DNA of 10,234 nucleotides from Actinomycetes bacterium (GTDB taxonomy: Bacteria > Actinomycetota > Acidimicrobiia > Acidimicrobiales > Acidimicrobiaceae), in assembly GCA_021792075.1 (NCBI GenBank), contig JAJYVK010000032.1, forward strand, positions 1 through 10,234. Direction: 5' to 3'. Both the position numbers and the translations under genes were made by a program. Below are positions 1 through 7,539 of the stretch, piece after piece (the stretch's first letter is position 1; every line of letters begins with the position of its first letter). The notes under the pieces are model-generated. The model did not search any database and was not told the origin of the DNA. It saw only the letters and a list, made by a program, of their open reading frames with translations.

Positions 1-424
1 CGACGATACTCTGGCGGTCAAGACCGTTGTCGATGCAGGCCAAGTCCAAAAGTCTCGCCAAAATGACCAAGACTATCGGCGACTCATCCAGATGATGGGC
101 GTACTGGTTCGAAAATGTCATTCCGGCAGCCTCTTCGAGATTGACCGCCGGACCTTCCCACTTGCCCTCGCTGATTGGAGCGAAGGGCACTAGGCCCCTC
201 TTCACGTGAGCCATATACTCCTTCCAGCCCTCCGAGTAGAGTTCGCGTATCCTGCGCCTCAGCTCCAGATCCTTCACCACCAGCACCCGCCATGGCTGTC
301 GGTTACCTCCGCTTGGAGCGAACCTTGCGGAATCTAGAATTTCGTATAGCACCTCATCCATGCATGGAACATCCAGGTACTCTCGAACAGCTCCAGCCGT
401 CCTCATTACTTCGAACAATTCCAT
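1..424 (-). CDS. Nitroreductase family protein, C-terminus cut off by window edge
   Basis: This is the N-terminal 141 residues of an FMN-dependent nitroreductase-fold oxidoreductase; the family reduces nitro groups, quinones or other electrophiles with NAD(P)H in the cytoplasm. The start (MELFEVMRT) matches the usual opening of the family. Residues 31-46 (SARFAPSGGNRQPWRV) carry the hallmark segment before the first core strand, normally ...ApS..N.QpW.f. The FMN-phosphate-binding Arg-x-x-Arg region is represented by the variant RTAGAVREY at 8-16. An in-frame TAG lies two codons upstream, so the ATG at 424 is the earliest ATG available; a second ATG lies 18 bases inside. Only a weak purine-rich site (GGGGGAT) precedes it. 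The reading frame stays open to base 1, so about a third or more of the protein is missing. It diverges from the CoA-binding gene across an 85-base gap. The substrate cannot be assigned. Confidence 0.88.
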   Translation of the reverse strand, partial: MELFEVMRTAGAVREYLDVPCMDEVLYEILDSARFAPSGGNRQPWRVLVVKDLELRRRIRELYSEGWKEYMAHVKRGLVPFAPISEGKWEGPAVNLEEAAGMTFSNQYAHHLDESPIVLVILARLLDLACIDNGLDRQSIV

Positions 425-509
425 GGCCTAATCCCCCTTGTCCATCGCAAACATGACTCCCTGCGGCAAAGTCAAGCGCCACCCAAGGATCCACAATAGA
501 GTAACTCTT

Positions 510-947
510 ATGGAGTATATGGACCACGAAGTCATCCAATTTGTTCTCACCACCTACCGGACCTGGGCTATCGTTGGCGCTTCCAGTGACCCTTTTCGAC
601 CTAGCAATGAGGTCATGCGCTTTCTTCACGACCTTGGCTACAACGTGGTGCCGATTAATCCAAATGAGCAGGAAATCCTTTCTAAGAAGTGCTTCCCCTC
701 GCTCAGCGCTGCGGTTCAGGAGCATGACATCCAGGTAGTGGACGTCTTCCGAAAGCCAAGTGAGGCCATGGCAATCACCCAAGAGGCCATCGCGATCAAC
801 GCCCGCGCCATCTGGTTCCAGTTGGGCGTAGTCAACTTCGAAGCCGCATCAGTCGCCATCAAAGCCGGGCTAATGGTCGTAATGGACACCTGCCCCAAAA
901 TCGAAATACCCGGGCTCGACCTGGCAACCAAGATATGGGAAGCCTGA
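510..947 (+). CDS. CoA-binding (YccU-like) Rossmann-fold protein
   Basis: A 145-residue single-domain protein of the CoA-binding family (CoA_binding_2, YccU/YneT type), the same fold as the CoA-binding domain of succinyl-CoA synthetase alpha. It is probably cytoplasmic and its reaction is unknown. Visible family marks are the nucleotide-binding turn AIVGASSDPFRPS at 20-32, VPINPNE at 47-53 ending the second strand, VDVFRKPSEA at 77-86, IWFQLGV at 101-107, and the C-terminal MDTCPKIE at 125-132 with its typical Cys. The frame extends upstream to a TTG at 438 and an ATG at 453, but those extra 24 residues lack family features. I chose ATG 510 because the homologous part begins there; ATG 519 is also possible. 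No good Shine-Dalgarno is seen at either. The family assignment is firm and the start is uncertain. Confidence 0.88.
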   Translation: MEYMDHEVIQFVLTTYRTWAIVGASSDPFRPSNEVMRFLHDLGYNVVPINPNEQEILSKKCFPSLSAAVQEHDIQVVDVFRKPSEAMAITQEAIAINARAIWFQLGVVNFEAASVAIKAGLMVVMDTCPKIEIPGLDLATKIWEA

Positions 948-1166
948 TCCCATCACTTGGGAGCAGAGGAGTAGATCCTCAGAGATACCATCGCTGCCCC
1001 AAAAGGCTTGCCAAGGCTCGTTTCAAAAGCCAGTAGGAAAACCCGGACCGAGCTAGCTGTAGATAAAGAGACCCAAGCACTCACAAAATTGTCACCTTGG
1101 TCCGTAATATCAGTGGCAGCGCCATGTCTGTCGGACTTTCGAGCCCCTAGTCTGAGCTGGAGCCTC
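948..1166. other. Intergenic region before the glycosyltransferase gene
   Basis: This 219-base gap starts with a short inverted repeat (TCCCA 948-952 and TGGGA 958-962) right after the CoA-binding stop codon. No U-tract follows, so it is not a convincing terminator. No good -35/-10 pair was found: TAATAT at 1105-1110 resembles a -10 box but lacks a properly spaced -35. A 71-codon minus-strand frame (1168 to 953) runs across it with no recognisable family. A plus-strand in-frame extension of the glycosyltransferase from TTG 1008 also crosses it but lacks domain features. Confidence 0.4.
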
Positions 1167-4100
1167 ATGAGAATAGTAGTGGAAGGCAACCTATCGCTGA
1201 CCGGCAGCTACGGGATAGTGAACTTCTCCCTTGGCAGATCGCTCAGCCAGCTGGGCCATGAGGTGGCTTATGTCGGACTGGACATCCACCCCAGCGAGAT
1301 CTCCCAACTCATAGCGGCCCAAGGTTTGGCTGGCCCCAATGTGAGCGTTGGTGAACCGGATACATGCCCGGACGTGAGAATCCGACAGATTTGGCCACCG
1401 ATTTGGGTGCGTCGACGACCCAAAGAGCTCTTAGTTGTCATCCAGCCTTGGGAGTATGGCTCGATACCGCTGGAATGGCTGGACGGAATCAGCAATGTGG
1501 ACGCGATCTGGGTGCCAAGCGAATACTCCAAGCGCTCCTACCTGCAGGCTGGAGTGGACCACAGGAAGGTCTGGGTCGTACCAAACGGCTTTGACCCTGA
1601 AGGTATCGCTGGAAATATTGAGCATTCCCAGTGCAAAAAGACGACACTCCTATTTCTAGGAGGCACCATCTTTCGCAAAGGAATCGACATCCTCGTGAAA
1701 GCGTTGGATGGCCTCGAAGACAAGACGTTGAGCGACTTGGAACTGGTGGTCAAAGAATCGGGCGGGAACTCTTTCTATTTGGGCCAGTCCCTGCTCGATG
1801 AGTCACTCTCATCCCACCCAAGAGTAGGGTCCGTAACCACTGTGCAGCGTCAACATTTAGATAGAGCAGAGCTTCTCCGCCTAATCTCCGTTTCCGATGC
1901 CCTGGTTCATCCGTATCGAGCTGAGGGCTTTGGCCTGCCTGTTCTCGAGGCGATGGCCTTGGGTACTCCGGTTATCCACACACAAGGCGGGGCTACAAAT
2001 GAGTTCTGTGGCCCTCGTGAATCTCTGCTCATCCCCTCAACTCTCACAGTTGCCGAACAGCCAAAAGTGGGTAACTCCTTGCTCGCAGACAGGTGCTACT
2101 GGCTCGAGCCATCTACGGAGCAGCTCACCCAACTTATTCTCAGCCTCACAGAGGGACGTGCTGACACCAAAGCCTTGGTCGATGCAGGTAGAAAGAGGGC
2201 GCTCGATTTGACATGGGCAAGAGTTGGAGAAAGAGCAGAAAAGGCTTTGGAAGGCCTGTGCAACGGCGAGCTTCCTATAGATTCCCTCTCAATTCTCGTC
2301 GGTGATGTTTCTGATCTGCTAAACGGTGGCGATGCAAGGCCTGCTCCCCTGCTTTCCCGCGTTGTCGCTACAGGCGATCTGACTACCGCATTTCATCTGG
2401 CAGCCCACATTGAAAGGAAGATGAACGCGAGGGAAAGCGTCGAGATCGCATCGGTGCGAGAGCGACTAGCGTCCATCTCGACCAACGCACCGGATATCTG
2501 GTCGGGAGGGCCATACCGCATGCTGGTCGCCAGCGCAGAGTTCGAAAAGGTCGGCCACTTTGGATACGTGCATGACTTCGAAGGAAGCAGCCAGGCCACC
2601 CATCTCGTTGCCAAACACCTCTCGAACTACCTCGCTCACTGTGGCTCCATCGTGGATCTTGCCTGCGGTCAAGGTTCGATGCTGAAGGTTCTCCGGAGCC
2701 AAGGCAAGAAAGTCCAAGGGGTCGAGGCAGATCCTGAATTAGTCAAAAAGTTGCGCAGCGACGGCTTTGCAATATATGAGGGTTACTTGCCAGGCGACCT
2801 TCACAACATTGATTTGGAAAGCTTCGACGGGGTTTTCTTAGGGCACATTGTGGAACACCTCCAACCCCCCGAGGTTGAGATACTGCTCGAGTGGATCTAT
2901 GAGAACATCGCTGACCATGGCACGGTTGTGATACAGACGCCGGACTTCGCCAACACAAATGTTGGGCTTGACAACTTCTGGCTGGACTCCTCCCACATCC
3001 GGCCTTATCCCATACCGCTACTCAAGACGATGCTCTCAAAGAGCGGCTTCGTCCCCCTTGAGGGCGGCTGCCGACGCATTCCGGAGGTGGCGCCCTTGGA
3101 CATAATCGCAGTCGCACGGCGCATTCCTCGCAACATCTCATCTAAAGCCAAACAGGCCACCCCCAAAAACAGAGGAGTCAGGATCGGCCACTTCGGGCTG
3201 TTTGGTGGCGACTCGGGCTTTTCCCAAGCTTCAAGAGGTCTTCTTGACATCGATGGGCTGTCAGGAGAAAACACTGAGATCGTAAGGGTCTCCGTCGATC
3301 AGGACCTCAGCAACGAAGGCGCAGTCAGCCAAAGCGTACCCCTGAGATTTTCCGATCGGATCGAGAACGATATCGCTATTATCGACGTTCCGGTGGGATG
3401 GGTCGCAGAACTGGAATCCAGGGTCCGGGCAAAGTACAAGATTGCTCGCACAACCTTCGAAGCGTCGCCACTTGCGCTTCCAATTCAAAGAGCAGTCAGC
3501 TCCTTCGATGAAGTATGGTGCTTTTCGCACTACGACTCTGATATCCTGACAAAGTCAGGCATCACGGCTGACCGCATCATCACAATCCCCCCAGGCTTGG
3601 CCGCTCCGGAACCGGATACCGTAGCCCAGCTTCGAGCGGGTGTGAAACGCGAATCCTTCCGATTTCTTTCGGTGTTCAACTTCGAGGCCAGGAAAAATCC
3701 GGAAGCGCTCATTCGTGCATTCTCTGGTGTAGCAGGCGAGTTGTCAAATACACAGCTAGTGCTCAAGCTGAGTGGAACGACGCTGGAAGACTTTCAGAGC
3801 TGGTTAGACCAATTGCTTGGCAAATCCCAGCTTGCTCGAGTGAAAGACCGAATACACGTCATCGCAGGAAGCATTCCCCGCAATTCCATCTACTCGCTTT
3901 ACCTTCAATGCGACGTCTTCGTACTGCCAACACGCGGCGAGGGGTACGGACTGCCGTTTCTAGAAGAGCTGGCCTACGGGCTTCCCACGATCTGTCCGGA
4001 TGAAGGAGGTCATCGTGAGTTCTGCAACGACTCCAACTCCCTTCTCGTCAAAACGACTGAAACGCCGGCACTGCCAGTTGCTGGAGCAGGAATATTCCGC

Positions 4101-4289
4101 GAATCCTTCTGGCTCGAAGTCGATTTGACCGATCTTACGGCCAAGATGATCGAGGCGGCGACCCGGCGGGATCTTCTCAGCGACCTGTCGGAGTGTGGCA
4201 TGAAAGACGCCGCCAGATTCTCTGAGTCAGAGTGCAAGGCCGCTTCGCGACGTCGCATTGAAGAGATCATTAGAGAAAGACTGCAATAA
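1167..4289 (+). CDS. Trifunctional glycosyltransferase - SAM methyltransferase - glycosyltransferase
   Basis: A 1040-residue soluble protein with three catalytic modules and no signal peptide or membrane segment. Module 1 (about 1-365) is a GT-B fold, GT4-type glycosyltransferase: glycine-rich start near 12-17, VVPNGFDP at 137-144, FRKG at 169-172, and the EX7E motif with Glu253 and Glu261. A mainly helical linker follows. Module 2 (about 485-655) is a class I methyltransferase with motif I VDLACGQG at 496-503, acidic Glu520 at the end of strand 2, and the EHL segment of HIVEHLQ near 563. Module 3 (about 670-1040) is a second GT4-type unit: GHFGLFGGDSG near 674, EARK at 840-843, and EX7E with Glu925 and Glu933. 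The frame continues upstream to TTG 1008, but the first recognisable beta-strand (MRIVVEG) begins at ATG 1167, which has GGAG four bases upstream. It probably transfers two nucleotide-sugar-derived residues and methylates the glycan. Acceptor and sugars are unknown. It ends convergent with flgE. Confidence 0.9.
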   Translation: MRIVVEGNLSLTGSYGIVNFSLGRSLSQLGHEVAYVGLDIHPSEISQLIAAQGLAGPNVSVGEPDTCPDVRIRQIWPPIWVRRRPKELLVVIQPWEYGSIPLEWLDGISNVDAIWVPSEYSKRSYLQAGVDHRKVWVVPNGFDPEGIAGNIEHSQCKKTTLLFLGGTIFRKGIDILVKALDGLEDKTLSDLELVVKESGGNSFYLGQSLLDESLSSHPRVGSVTTVQRQHLDRAELLRLISVSDALVHPYRAEGFGLPVLEAMALGTPVIHTQGGATNEFCGPRESLLIPSTLTVAEQPKVGNSLLADRCYWLEPSTEQLTQLILSLTEGRADTKALVDAGRKRALDLTWARVGERAEKALEGLCNGELPIDSLSILVGDVSDLLNGGDARPAPLLSRVVATGDLTTAFHLAAHIERKMNARESVEIASVRERLASISTNAPDIWSGGPYRMLVASAEFEKVGHFGYVHDFEGSSQATHLVAKHLSNYLAHCGSIVDLACGQGSMLKVLRSQGKKVQGVEADPELVKKLRSDGFAIYEGYLPGDLHNIDLESFDGVFLGHIVEHLQPPEVEILLEWIYENIADHGTVVIQTPDFANTNVGLDNFWLDSSHIRPYPIPLLKTMLSKSGFVPLEGGCRRIPEVAPLDIIAVARRIPRNISSKAKQATPKNRGVRIGHFGLFGGDSGFSQASRGLLDIDGLSGENTEIVRVSVDQDLSNEGAVSQSVPLRFSDRIENDIAIIDVPVGWVAELESRVRAKYKIARTTFEASPLALPIQRAVSSFDEVWCFSHYDSDILTKSGITADRIITIPPGLAAPEPDTVAQLRAGVKRESFRFLSVFNFEARKNPEALIRAFSGVAGELSNTQLVLKLSGTTLEDFQSWLDQLLGKSQLARVKDRIHVIAGSIPRNSIYSLYLQCDVFVLPTRGEGYGLPFLEELAYGLPTICPDEGGHREFCNDSNSLLVKTTETPALPVAGAGIFRESFWLEVDLTDLTAKMIEAATRRDLLSDLSECGMKDAARFSESECKAASRRRIEEIIRERLQ

Positions 4290-4293
4290 GAGT

Positions 4294-4340
4294 CCGAGTA
4301 TGAAGGGCCGCTTGCCAACCCGCCATACTCGGCCCGTTTT
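4294..4340 (+). terminator. Rho-independent terminator of the glycosyltransferase gene, possibly bidirectional
   Basis: A perfect 9-bp stem CCGAGTATG (4294-4302) pairs with CATACTCGG (4324-4332). Inside the 21-base loop, GGG (4305-4307) can pair with CCC (4319-4321). The hairpin is followed by CCCGTTTT, a short U-tract for plus-strand transcripts, five bases after the glycosyltransferase stop codon. On the minus strand the stem is followed by ACTCTTATTG, a poorer U-tract, so it may also stop transcripts coming from flgE. Confidence 0.75.
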
Positions 4341-4377
4341 CAATGCGTGCTTTGTTACCTCATTGGAGGTTGCGCGA

Positions 4378-5652
4378 TTATGGCATAGCCATCAGCGACT
4401 GCATGGCTGTAGCTGTGGTGGTTATCACCTTTGTATCAGCCTGGTAGGCAGTCTGTGCCTCGATCAATTTTGTGAGTTGAGAGGCAAGATCTACGTTTGA
4501 ACCTTCCACGGCCCCTCCTTGCACAGTTCCGAGCCCGTTGCTACCCGGCTGGCCCAATTGCGCATTCCCCGAAGCTACGGTCGCGCTGAAGTATGTACCA
4601 CCCATATCGAGAAGCCCTTGGGGATTCGAAAACTGCGCAAGAGCCATTGTCCCAAGAGTTGCGCTTGCTCCGTTGGAGTAAGTCCCTGTGATTACGCCAT
4701 CTGAGCCAATTGAATACGACTCCAGAGTCCCTGAGGAATAGCCGTCCTGGGAAGCCACGACCAACGTCTGAGAGCCTGAAAACTGAGTTACCGCCTGCTG
4801 CGACCCCACTGCAGGAAAGTCAAATGACGGCTTAGTTGTGCCGGACCAGGTGTAGTTGCTTGGTTCGTTGTCAATCGTCAGACTCGTCTGACCGGTTCCA
4901 ACCGCAGTTCCATTAACCGACGCCAACTGGCCATTGCTGCCAAATACTAGCGTCTGCGCGGAGTTCCATAGATTCTGCGATGCACCGGTGACTTTTCCCT
5001 GCAGCGACCATGAGGTTGCCGTGCCATTTGATCCAATAGTGGGAGTGAAGGTAAGAGTAACCGGTACCTGATTACCCAGCGAGTCGTAGATGGTCGTGGT
5101 GACCGTAACGGGCCCGGTGGCATTCGCAGGTAGATTTCCAGCTAGGATGGCATTTTGCGTCTGGGACGGGCCACCACTGGATCCAACCACAATGCTGAGA
5201 GGCGTCGGGCTAGCCGTGGTGGGTTGCCCGGGTGCCCATCCTTCCACCAAGCCCCCGCTGGGGGTCGCGAGATGACCGTTGGCATCCACCTGTAGGTTTC
5301 CGTTGCGGGTGTAATAGGTGTTGCCGCCCTGGCTTACCACGAGAAAGCCGTTCCCCTCTACCGCAACGTCACTATTCACCCCGGTCTGTTGCACTGCTCC
5401 CTGTGAGAAGTTCGTGTTGATAGCGGCAATCTCAACTCCTGAGCCAATCGCCGAAGGATTCGTGCTGGCCTGAGTCTGGCCAACCGCCCCAGTCGCCGGC
5501 TGAAGCTGCTGCGTCAGAAGATCCGAAAACTCTGCAGTCTGAGAAGTAAAGCCGTCTGTCTCAGAGTTGGCGATGTTGTTTCCAATGGTGTCGAGCGCTG
5601 TCTGCATTGTGACTATCCCTGATGCAGCAGCACCGAGAGAACGAATTGGCAT
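4378..5652 (-). CDS. flgE: Flagellar hook protein FlgE
   Basis: A 424-residue member of the FlgE/FlgF/FlgG axial family, exported through the flagellar type III apparatus and polymerised under the FlgD cap into the hook, the universal joint between rod and filament. The N-terminal rod motif reads NNIANSETDGF at 25-35. The FlgE/F/G mid-motif spans about 95-135 (VAVEGNGFLVV, then YYTRNGNLQVDANGHL). A Thr/Ser/Gly-rich beta domain fills about 140-360. The C-terminal helix begins EGSNVDLASQLTKLIEAQ at 383-400 and continues through AYQADTKVI. Both termini form the coiled-coil core of the tube. ATG 5652 has a clear AGGAG six bases upstream. FlgE is preferred over FlgG or FlgF because flgD lies directly upstream and the protein exceeds 400 residues. 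It is the last gene of the visible operon and has its own 120-base leader. Confidence 0.93.
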   Translation of the reverse strand: MPIRSLGAAASGIVTMQTALDTIGNNIANSETDGFTSQTAEFSDLLTQQLQPATGAVGQTQASTNPSAIGSGVEIAAINTNFSQGAVQQTGVNSDVAVEGNGFLVVSQGGNTYYTRNGNLQVDANGHLATPSGGLVEGWAPGQPTTASPTPLSIVVGSSGGPSQTQNAILAGNLPANATGPVTVTTTIYDSLGNQVPVTLTFTPTIGSNGTATSWSLQGKVTGASQNLWNSAQTLVFGSNGQLASVNGTAVGTGQTSLTIDNEPSNYTWSGTTKPSFDFPAVGSQQAVTQFSGSQTLVVASQDGYSSGTLESYSIGSDGVITGTYSNGASATLGTMALAQFSNPQGLLDMGGTYFSATVASGNAQLGQPGSNGLGTVQGGAVEGSNVDLASQLTKLIEAQTAYQADTKVITTTATAMQSLMAMP

Positions 5653-5670
5653 ATCTGTCTCCTATCTCGC

Positions 5671-5689
5671 AGTGGATGTTGGATCCACT
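5671..5689 (-). promoter_or_regulatory. Perfect 7-bp hairpin in the flgE leader
   Basis: AGTGGAT and ATCCACT form a perfect 7-bp stem around a 5-base loop. Read on the minus strand, the hairpin ends eight bases before the AGGAG ribosome binding site of flgE (5659-5663). No U-tract follows, so it looks less like a terminator than a leader element that could affect mRNA stability, protein binding or ribosome access. It sits in the only sizeable gap of the flagellar operon. The structure is visible; the function is inferred. Confidence 0.45.
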
Positions 5690-5713
5690 CGCTTACTGGT
5701 ATTTTCTGTTCTT

Positions 5714-5744
5714 TTCATAACTTTTTGATCTAAACACGTGTCGA
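5714..5744 (-). promoter_or_regulatory. Weak candidate promoter ahead of flgE
   Basis: Within the A+T-rich flgD-flgE gap, the minus strand carries TCGACA (5739-5744, five of six matches to a -35 box) and TATGAA (5714-5719, four of six to a -10 box), with a long 19-base spacer. No convincing sigma-28-type or sigma-54-type element was found. This is only a suggestion that flgE might have its own transcription start. Confidence 0.18.
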
Positions 5745-5764
5745 TTCTTTTAAGGCTCCGGGTT

Positions 5765-5784
5765 CTGATCTTCTAACTGATCTT
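5765..5784. repeat. 8-bp direct repeat flanking the flgD stop codon
   Basis: CTGATCTT occurs twice (5765-5772 and 5777-5784), separated by CTAA, which contains the flgD stop codon. On the coding strand this reads AAGATCAG-TTAG-AAGATCAG, with another GATCA a few bases upstream. It may be a slippage duplication or a binding-site pair; its short length allows chance. Confidence 0.35.
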
Positions 5785-6168
5785 TGTGATCGATGAGAGG
5801 CCCATGGATATCCCGTTCACCTCCAATGTCGGGCCGTTTGCCCCGTTTGTTACTCCGGTGACAACACCTGAAACTGATTTGCCATTCGCATCAGTCCCAG
5901 TGACCGATTTCCCGATAAGGGAGGCGGCTTCGCTCAGCTGCATCGATGACGACACAGTGTTGAGCTGCTCGACCTGTGACAACTGGGCAAGCTGCGCCAT
6001 GAATGCTGACGAACTGGTTGGACTCAGGGGATCTTGGTATTTGATCTCGTCAACAAGCATGGTGAGGAACGTGGTTGGCTGCACAAGGCTCGCCATCCCC
6101 GTTGAGCCAGAGCTGCTCGATCCGATTGGCGTTGTAGAACTGCCTATAGAGCCGATTGGTGCGGTCAT
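5773..6168 (-). CDS. flgD: Flagellar hook-capping protein FlgD, short form
   Basis: A 131-residue hook scaffold/cap protein that sits at the tip of the growing hook and directs FlgE assembly, then is replaced by junction proteins. After a Ser/Gly-rich, flexible first 25 residues, the conserved block runs FLTMLVDEIKYQDPL at 34-48 and FMAQLAQLSQVEQL at 56-69, a close match to the family pattern FL.lL..Ql..QDPl...FvaQLAqfs.vEQl. ASLIGKSV at 82-89 and GPTLEVNG at 112-119 belong to a small C-terminal beta region. Proteobacterial FlgD is about 230 residues with a full Ig/tudor-like C-terminus; this length is closer to the compact Bacillus-type protein. An AGGA site lies nine bases before ATG 6168, and the gene starts 18 bases after fliK. 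The 120-base gap to flgE is much larger than the other spacings in the operon. Confidence 0.93.
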   Translation of the reverse strand: MTAPIGSIGSSTTPIGSSSSGSTGMASLVQPTTFLTMLVDEIKYQDPLSPTSSSAFMAQLAQLSQVEQLNTVSSSMQLSEAASLIGKSVTGTDANGKSVSGVVTGVTNGANGPTLEVNGISMGLSSITKIS

Positions 6169-6186
6169 TTAGAGGTTTCCTTTCTC

Positions 6187-7539
6187 CTAAAGGACCAGAT
6201 GAATCTGTCCGGAAACTGATGCCAGCAAAGAAGGCGGGGATACACCCTTAGCATTAACAGGTTGGGCTGAATGAGCAGGAGCACCATCTTGGCGCTGGTG
6301 CCGGGCTTGATTCCCGGAGGGTGTGGCAGGATCGTGAAGGGAGATATTGACGTTCATCCCTCCCTGAGCGAGCTGGCCCCTGAGAACTTCGACGGAGTTT
6401 GCCAGCGCGGCATGGCCCATAACGGACTGAGGCATCAACGCCACCTCGATGCCGTTCTGGTTCAAAGAGACTACAGCCTCGACATGACCCAGTTCAGCAG
6501 GGTGCATCGCGACAAGCAGCGTGTGAGTGCCGCTTCCAGCTGAAATCGGACGCAAGACGGCCTGAGAAAGAGCCGTGACATCGAGCGATGCTGAACGGTT
6601 GACCGATAGATTCTGAACAGATGCTTCGACCGATGACCCAGGCTTGATCTGAACAACATGAGCTTGGGATATGGCTGAGATCGGAGAATCTTTCACAGCG
6701 GAACCTTCATCTCTGCCAGTCGCGGTTAGTCTCGCCGGCTCAGCATGCGCAGGCTTCTCGACGGTCAACCCGCCTTTGGCCGACTCGGCCTGCGAACCAG
6801 CCTGAGCCGGCAAAGACTCATTTCGCAGATTAGAAAGATCCGATGTCACAAGACCAGAACCATCTCTGCTAGCTGTCATCGACGTGACAGAAGCAGTCGA
6901 GGATGACGGGCTAGTAGCTCTGGCCTCACCCAAAGACGTAACCGCAGGCAGATCTTGAGATCTCCTCGATAGAGAAAGTGAGCTTTGCAGCCTCTGCGTA
7001 GCTGCACCGTTGCCCGAAGATTGCATCTTCGGAGAACGCTGGCCCTTGCCTTTGATCTTTTCGAAACTTTTCTCTCCCGCGCTGAAATACGCTTCGGCAC
7101 TACCCGGCCCGCTTTTGGCGGGACCGTCTCCGGCCACTAGGTCATTGGCGACTCCGAGCAAAGGCATTTCGATAGGGGCTCGTGCCGCGACATCTTTTTC
7201 CACAGACGTGTACGACGGTGATCTTACACCGCCGGCTCCAAATACCTCCACGACTGGCAAAGGCGGCACACCGATGGAAACTCTACCTTGGTGGTCTTTA
7301 GTTTTGTTGACCTTAGGGGGCGATTGGGCCGATGACTTCGACAGATTCCCATCTTGCCCTGTCGATCCGTTTTTGCACTTAGCCTTCCCAGTGGGTCCTA
7401 AAGTCTGAACCGATAAAAGATTTGTGAACGACTGGGTGACCCCACCGAGGTTGGCTTCGCTGACACCGTGACCATTGGATCTGCTAGATTCCGAATGCGG
7501 CGCAGACGCGTCCAAGTTCGCAGCTGGAATACTTCTCAT
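6187..7539 (-). CDS. fliK: Flagellar hook-length control protein FliK
   Basis: A 450-residue secreted molecular ruler that stops hook growth and switches the export gate (FlhB) from hook to filament substrates. Residues 1 to about 320 are low-complexity and rich in Ser, Ala, Gly, Gln and Lys, as in the poorly conserved ruler region of FliK. The recognisable part is the C-terminal Flg_hook domain at about 320-403: THTLLVAMHPAELGHVEAVV at 338-357, then GIEVALM, then HAALANSVEVLRGQLAQGGM at about 376-395, the typical 'L.P..LG.v.v......v.......a...L......L...L...G' layout. A Pro/Gln-rich tail follows. No signal peptide is present, as expected for a type III substrate. ATG 7539 overlaps the hydrolase stop codon by four bases and has GGAG seven bases upstream. 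Assignment rests on the C-terminal domain plus gene order. Confidence 0.88.
   Translation of the reverse strand: MRSIPAANLDASAPHSESSRSNGHGVSEANLGGVTQSFTNLLSVQTLGPTGKAKCKNGSTGQDGNLSKSSAQSPPKVNKTKDHQGRVSIGVPPLPVVEVFGAGGVRSPSYTSVEKDVAARAPIEMPLLGVANDLVAGDGPAKSGPGSAEAYFSAGEKSFEKIKGKGQRSPKMQSSGNGAATQRLQSSLSLSRRSQDLPAVTSLGEARATSPSSSTASVTSMTASRDGSGLVTSDLSNLRNESLPAQAGSQAESAKGGLTVEKPAHAEPARLTATGRDEGSAVKDSPISAISQAHVVQIKPGSSVEASVQNLSVNRSASLDVTALSQAVLRPISAGSGTHTLLVAMHPAELGHVEAVVSLNQNGIEVALMPQSVMGHAALANSVEVLRGQLAQGGMNVNISLHDPATPSGNQARHQRQDGAPAHSAQPVNAKGVSPPSLLASVSGQIHLVL

Noticed and set aside
498..508. Inverted repeat AGAGT-A-ACTCT just before the CoA-binding ATG
   Set aside because: The arms are only five bases, with no second copy and no clear promoter to overlap; too short to call an operator.
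438..509. Upstream starts (TTG 438, ATG 453) for the CoA-binding protein
   Set aside because: The 24 extra residues are basic and unlike family members, which begin close to the nucleotide-binding turn as ATG 510 does. The possibility is not fully excluded.
425..509. TTGACT on the minus strand as a -35 box for the nitroreductase gene
   Set aside because: No A/T-rich -10 box lies 16-18 bases downstream, so a promoter cannot be supported.
354..782. Minus-strand frame of 142 codons
   Set aside because: It lies opposite the convincing CoA-binding gene and the nitroreductase start, and its translation resembles no family; it is a shadow frame.
1008..1166. TTG-initiated 53-residue N-terminal extension of the glycosyltransferase
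   Set aside because: The extension has no domain features, whereas ATG 1167 begins directly with the first strand of the GT-B fold and has a GGAG upstream.
4357..4370. Small hairpin ACCTC-ATTG-GAGGT after flgE
   Set aside because: The 5-bp stem has no U-tract on either strand; the stronger hairpin at 4294-4332 is the better terminator.
7010..7408. Plus-strand frame of 132 codons opposite fliK
   Set aside because: It runs antisense to the low-complexity part of fliK, has no ribosome binding context or recognisable family, and is best explained by the biased composition of fliK.
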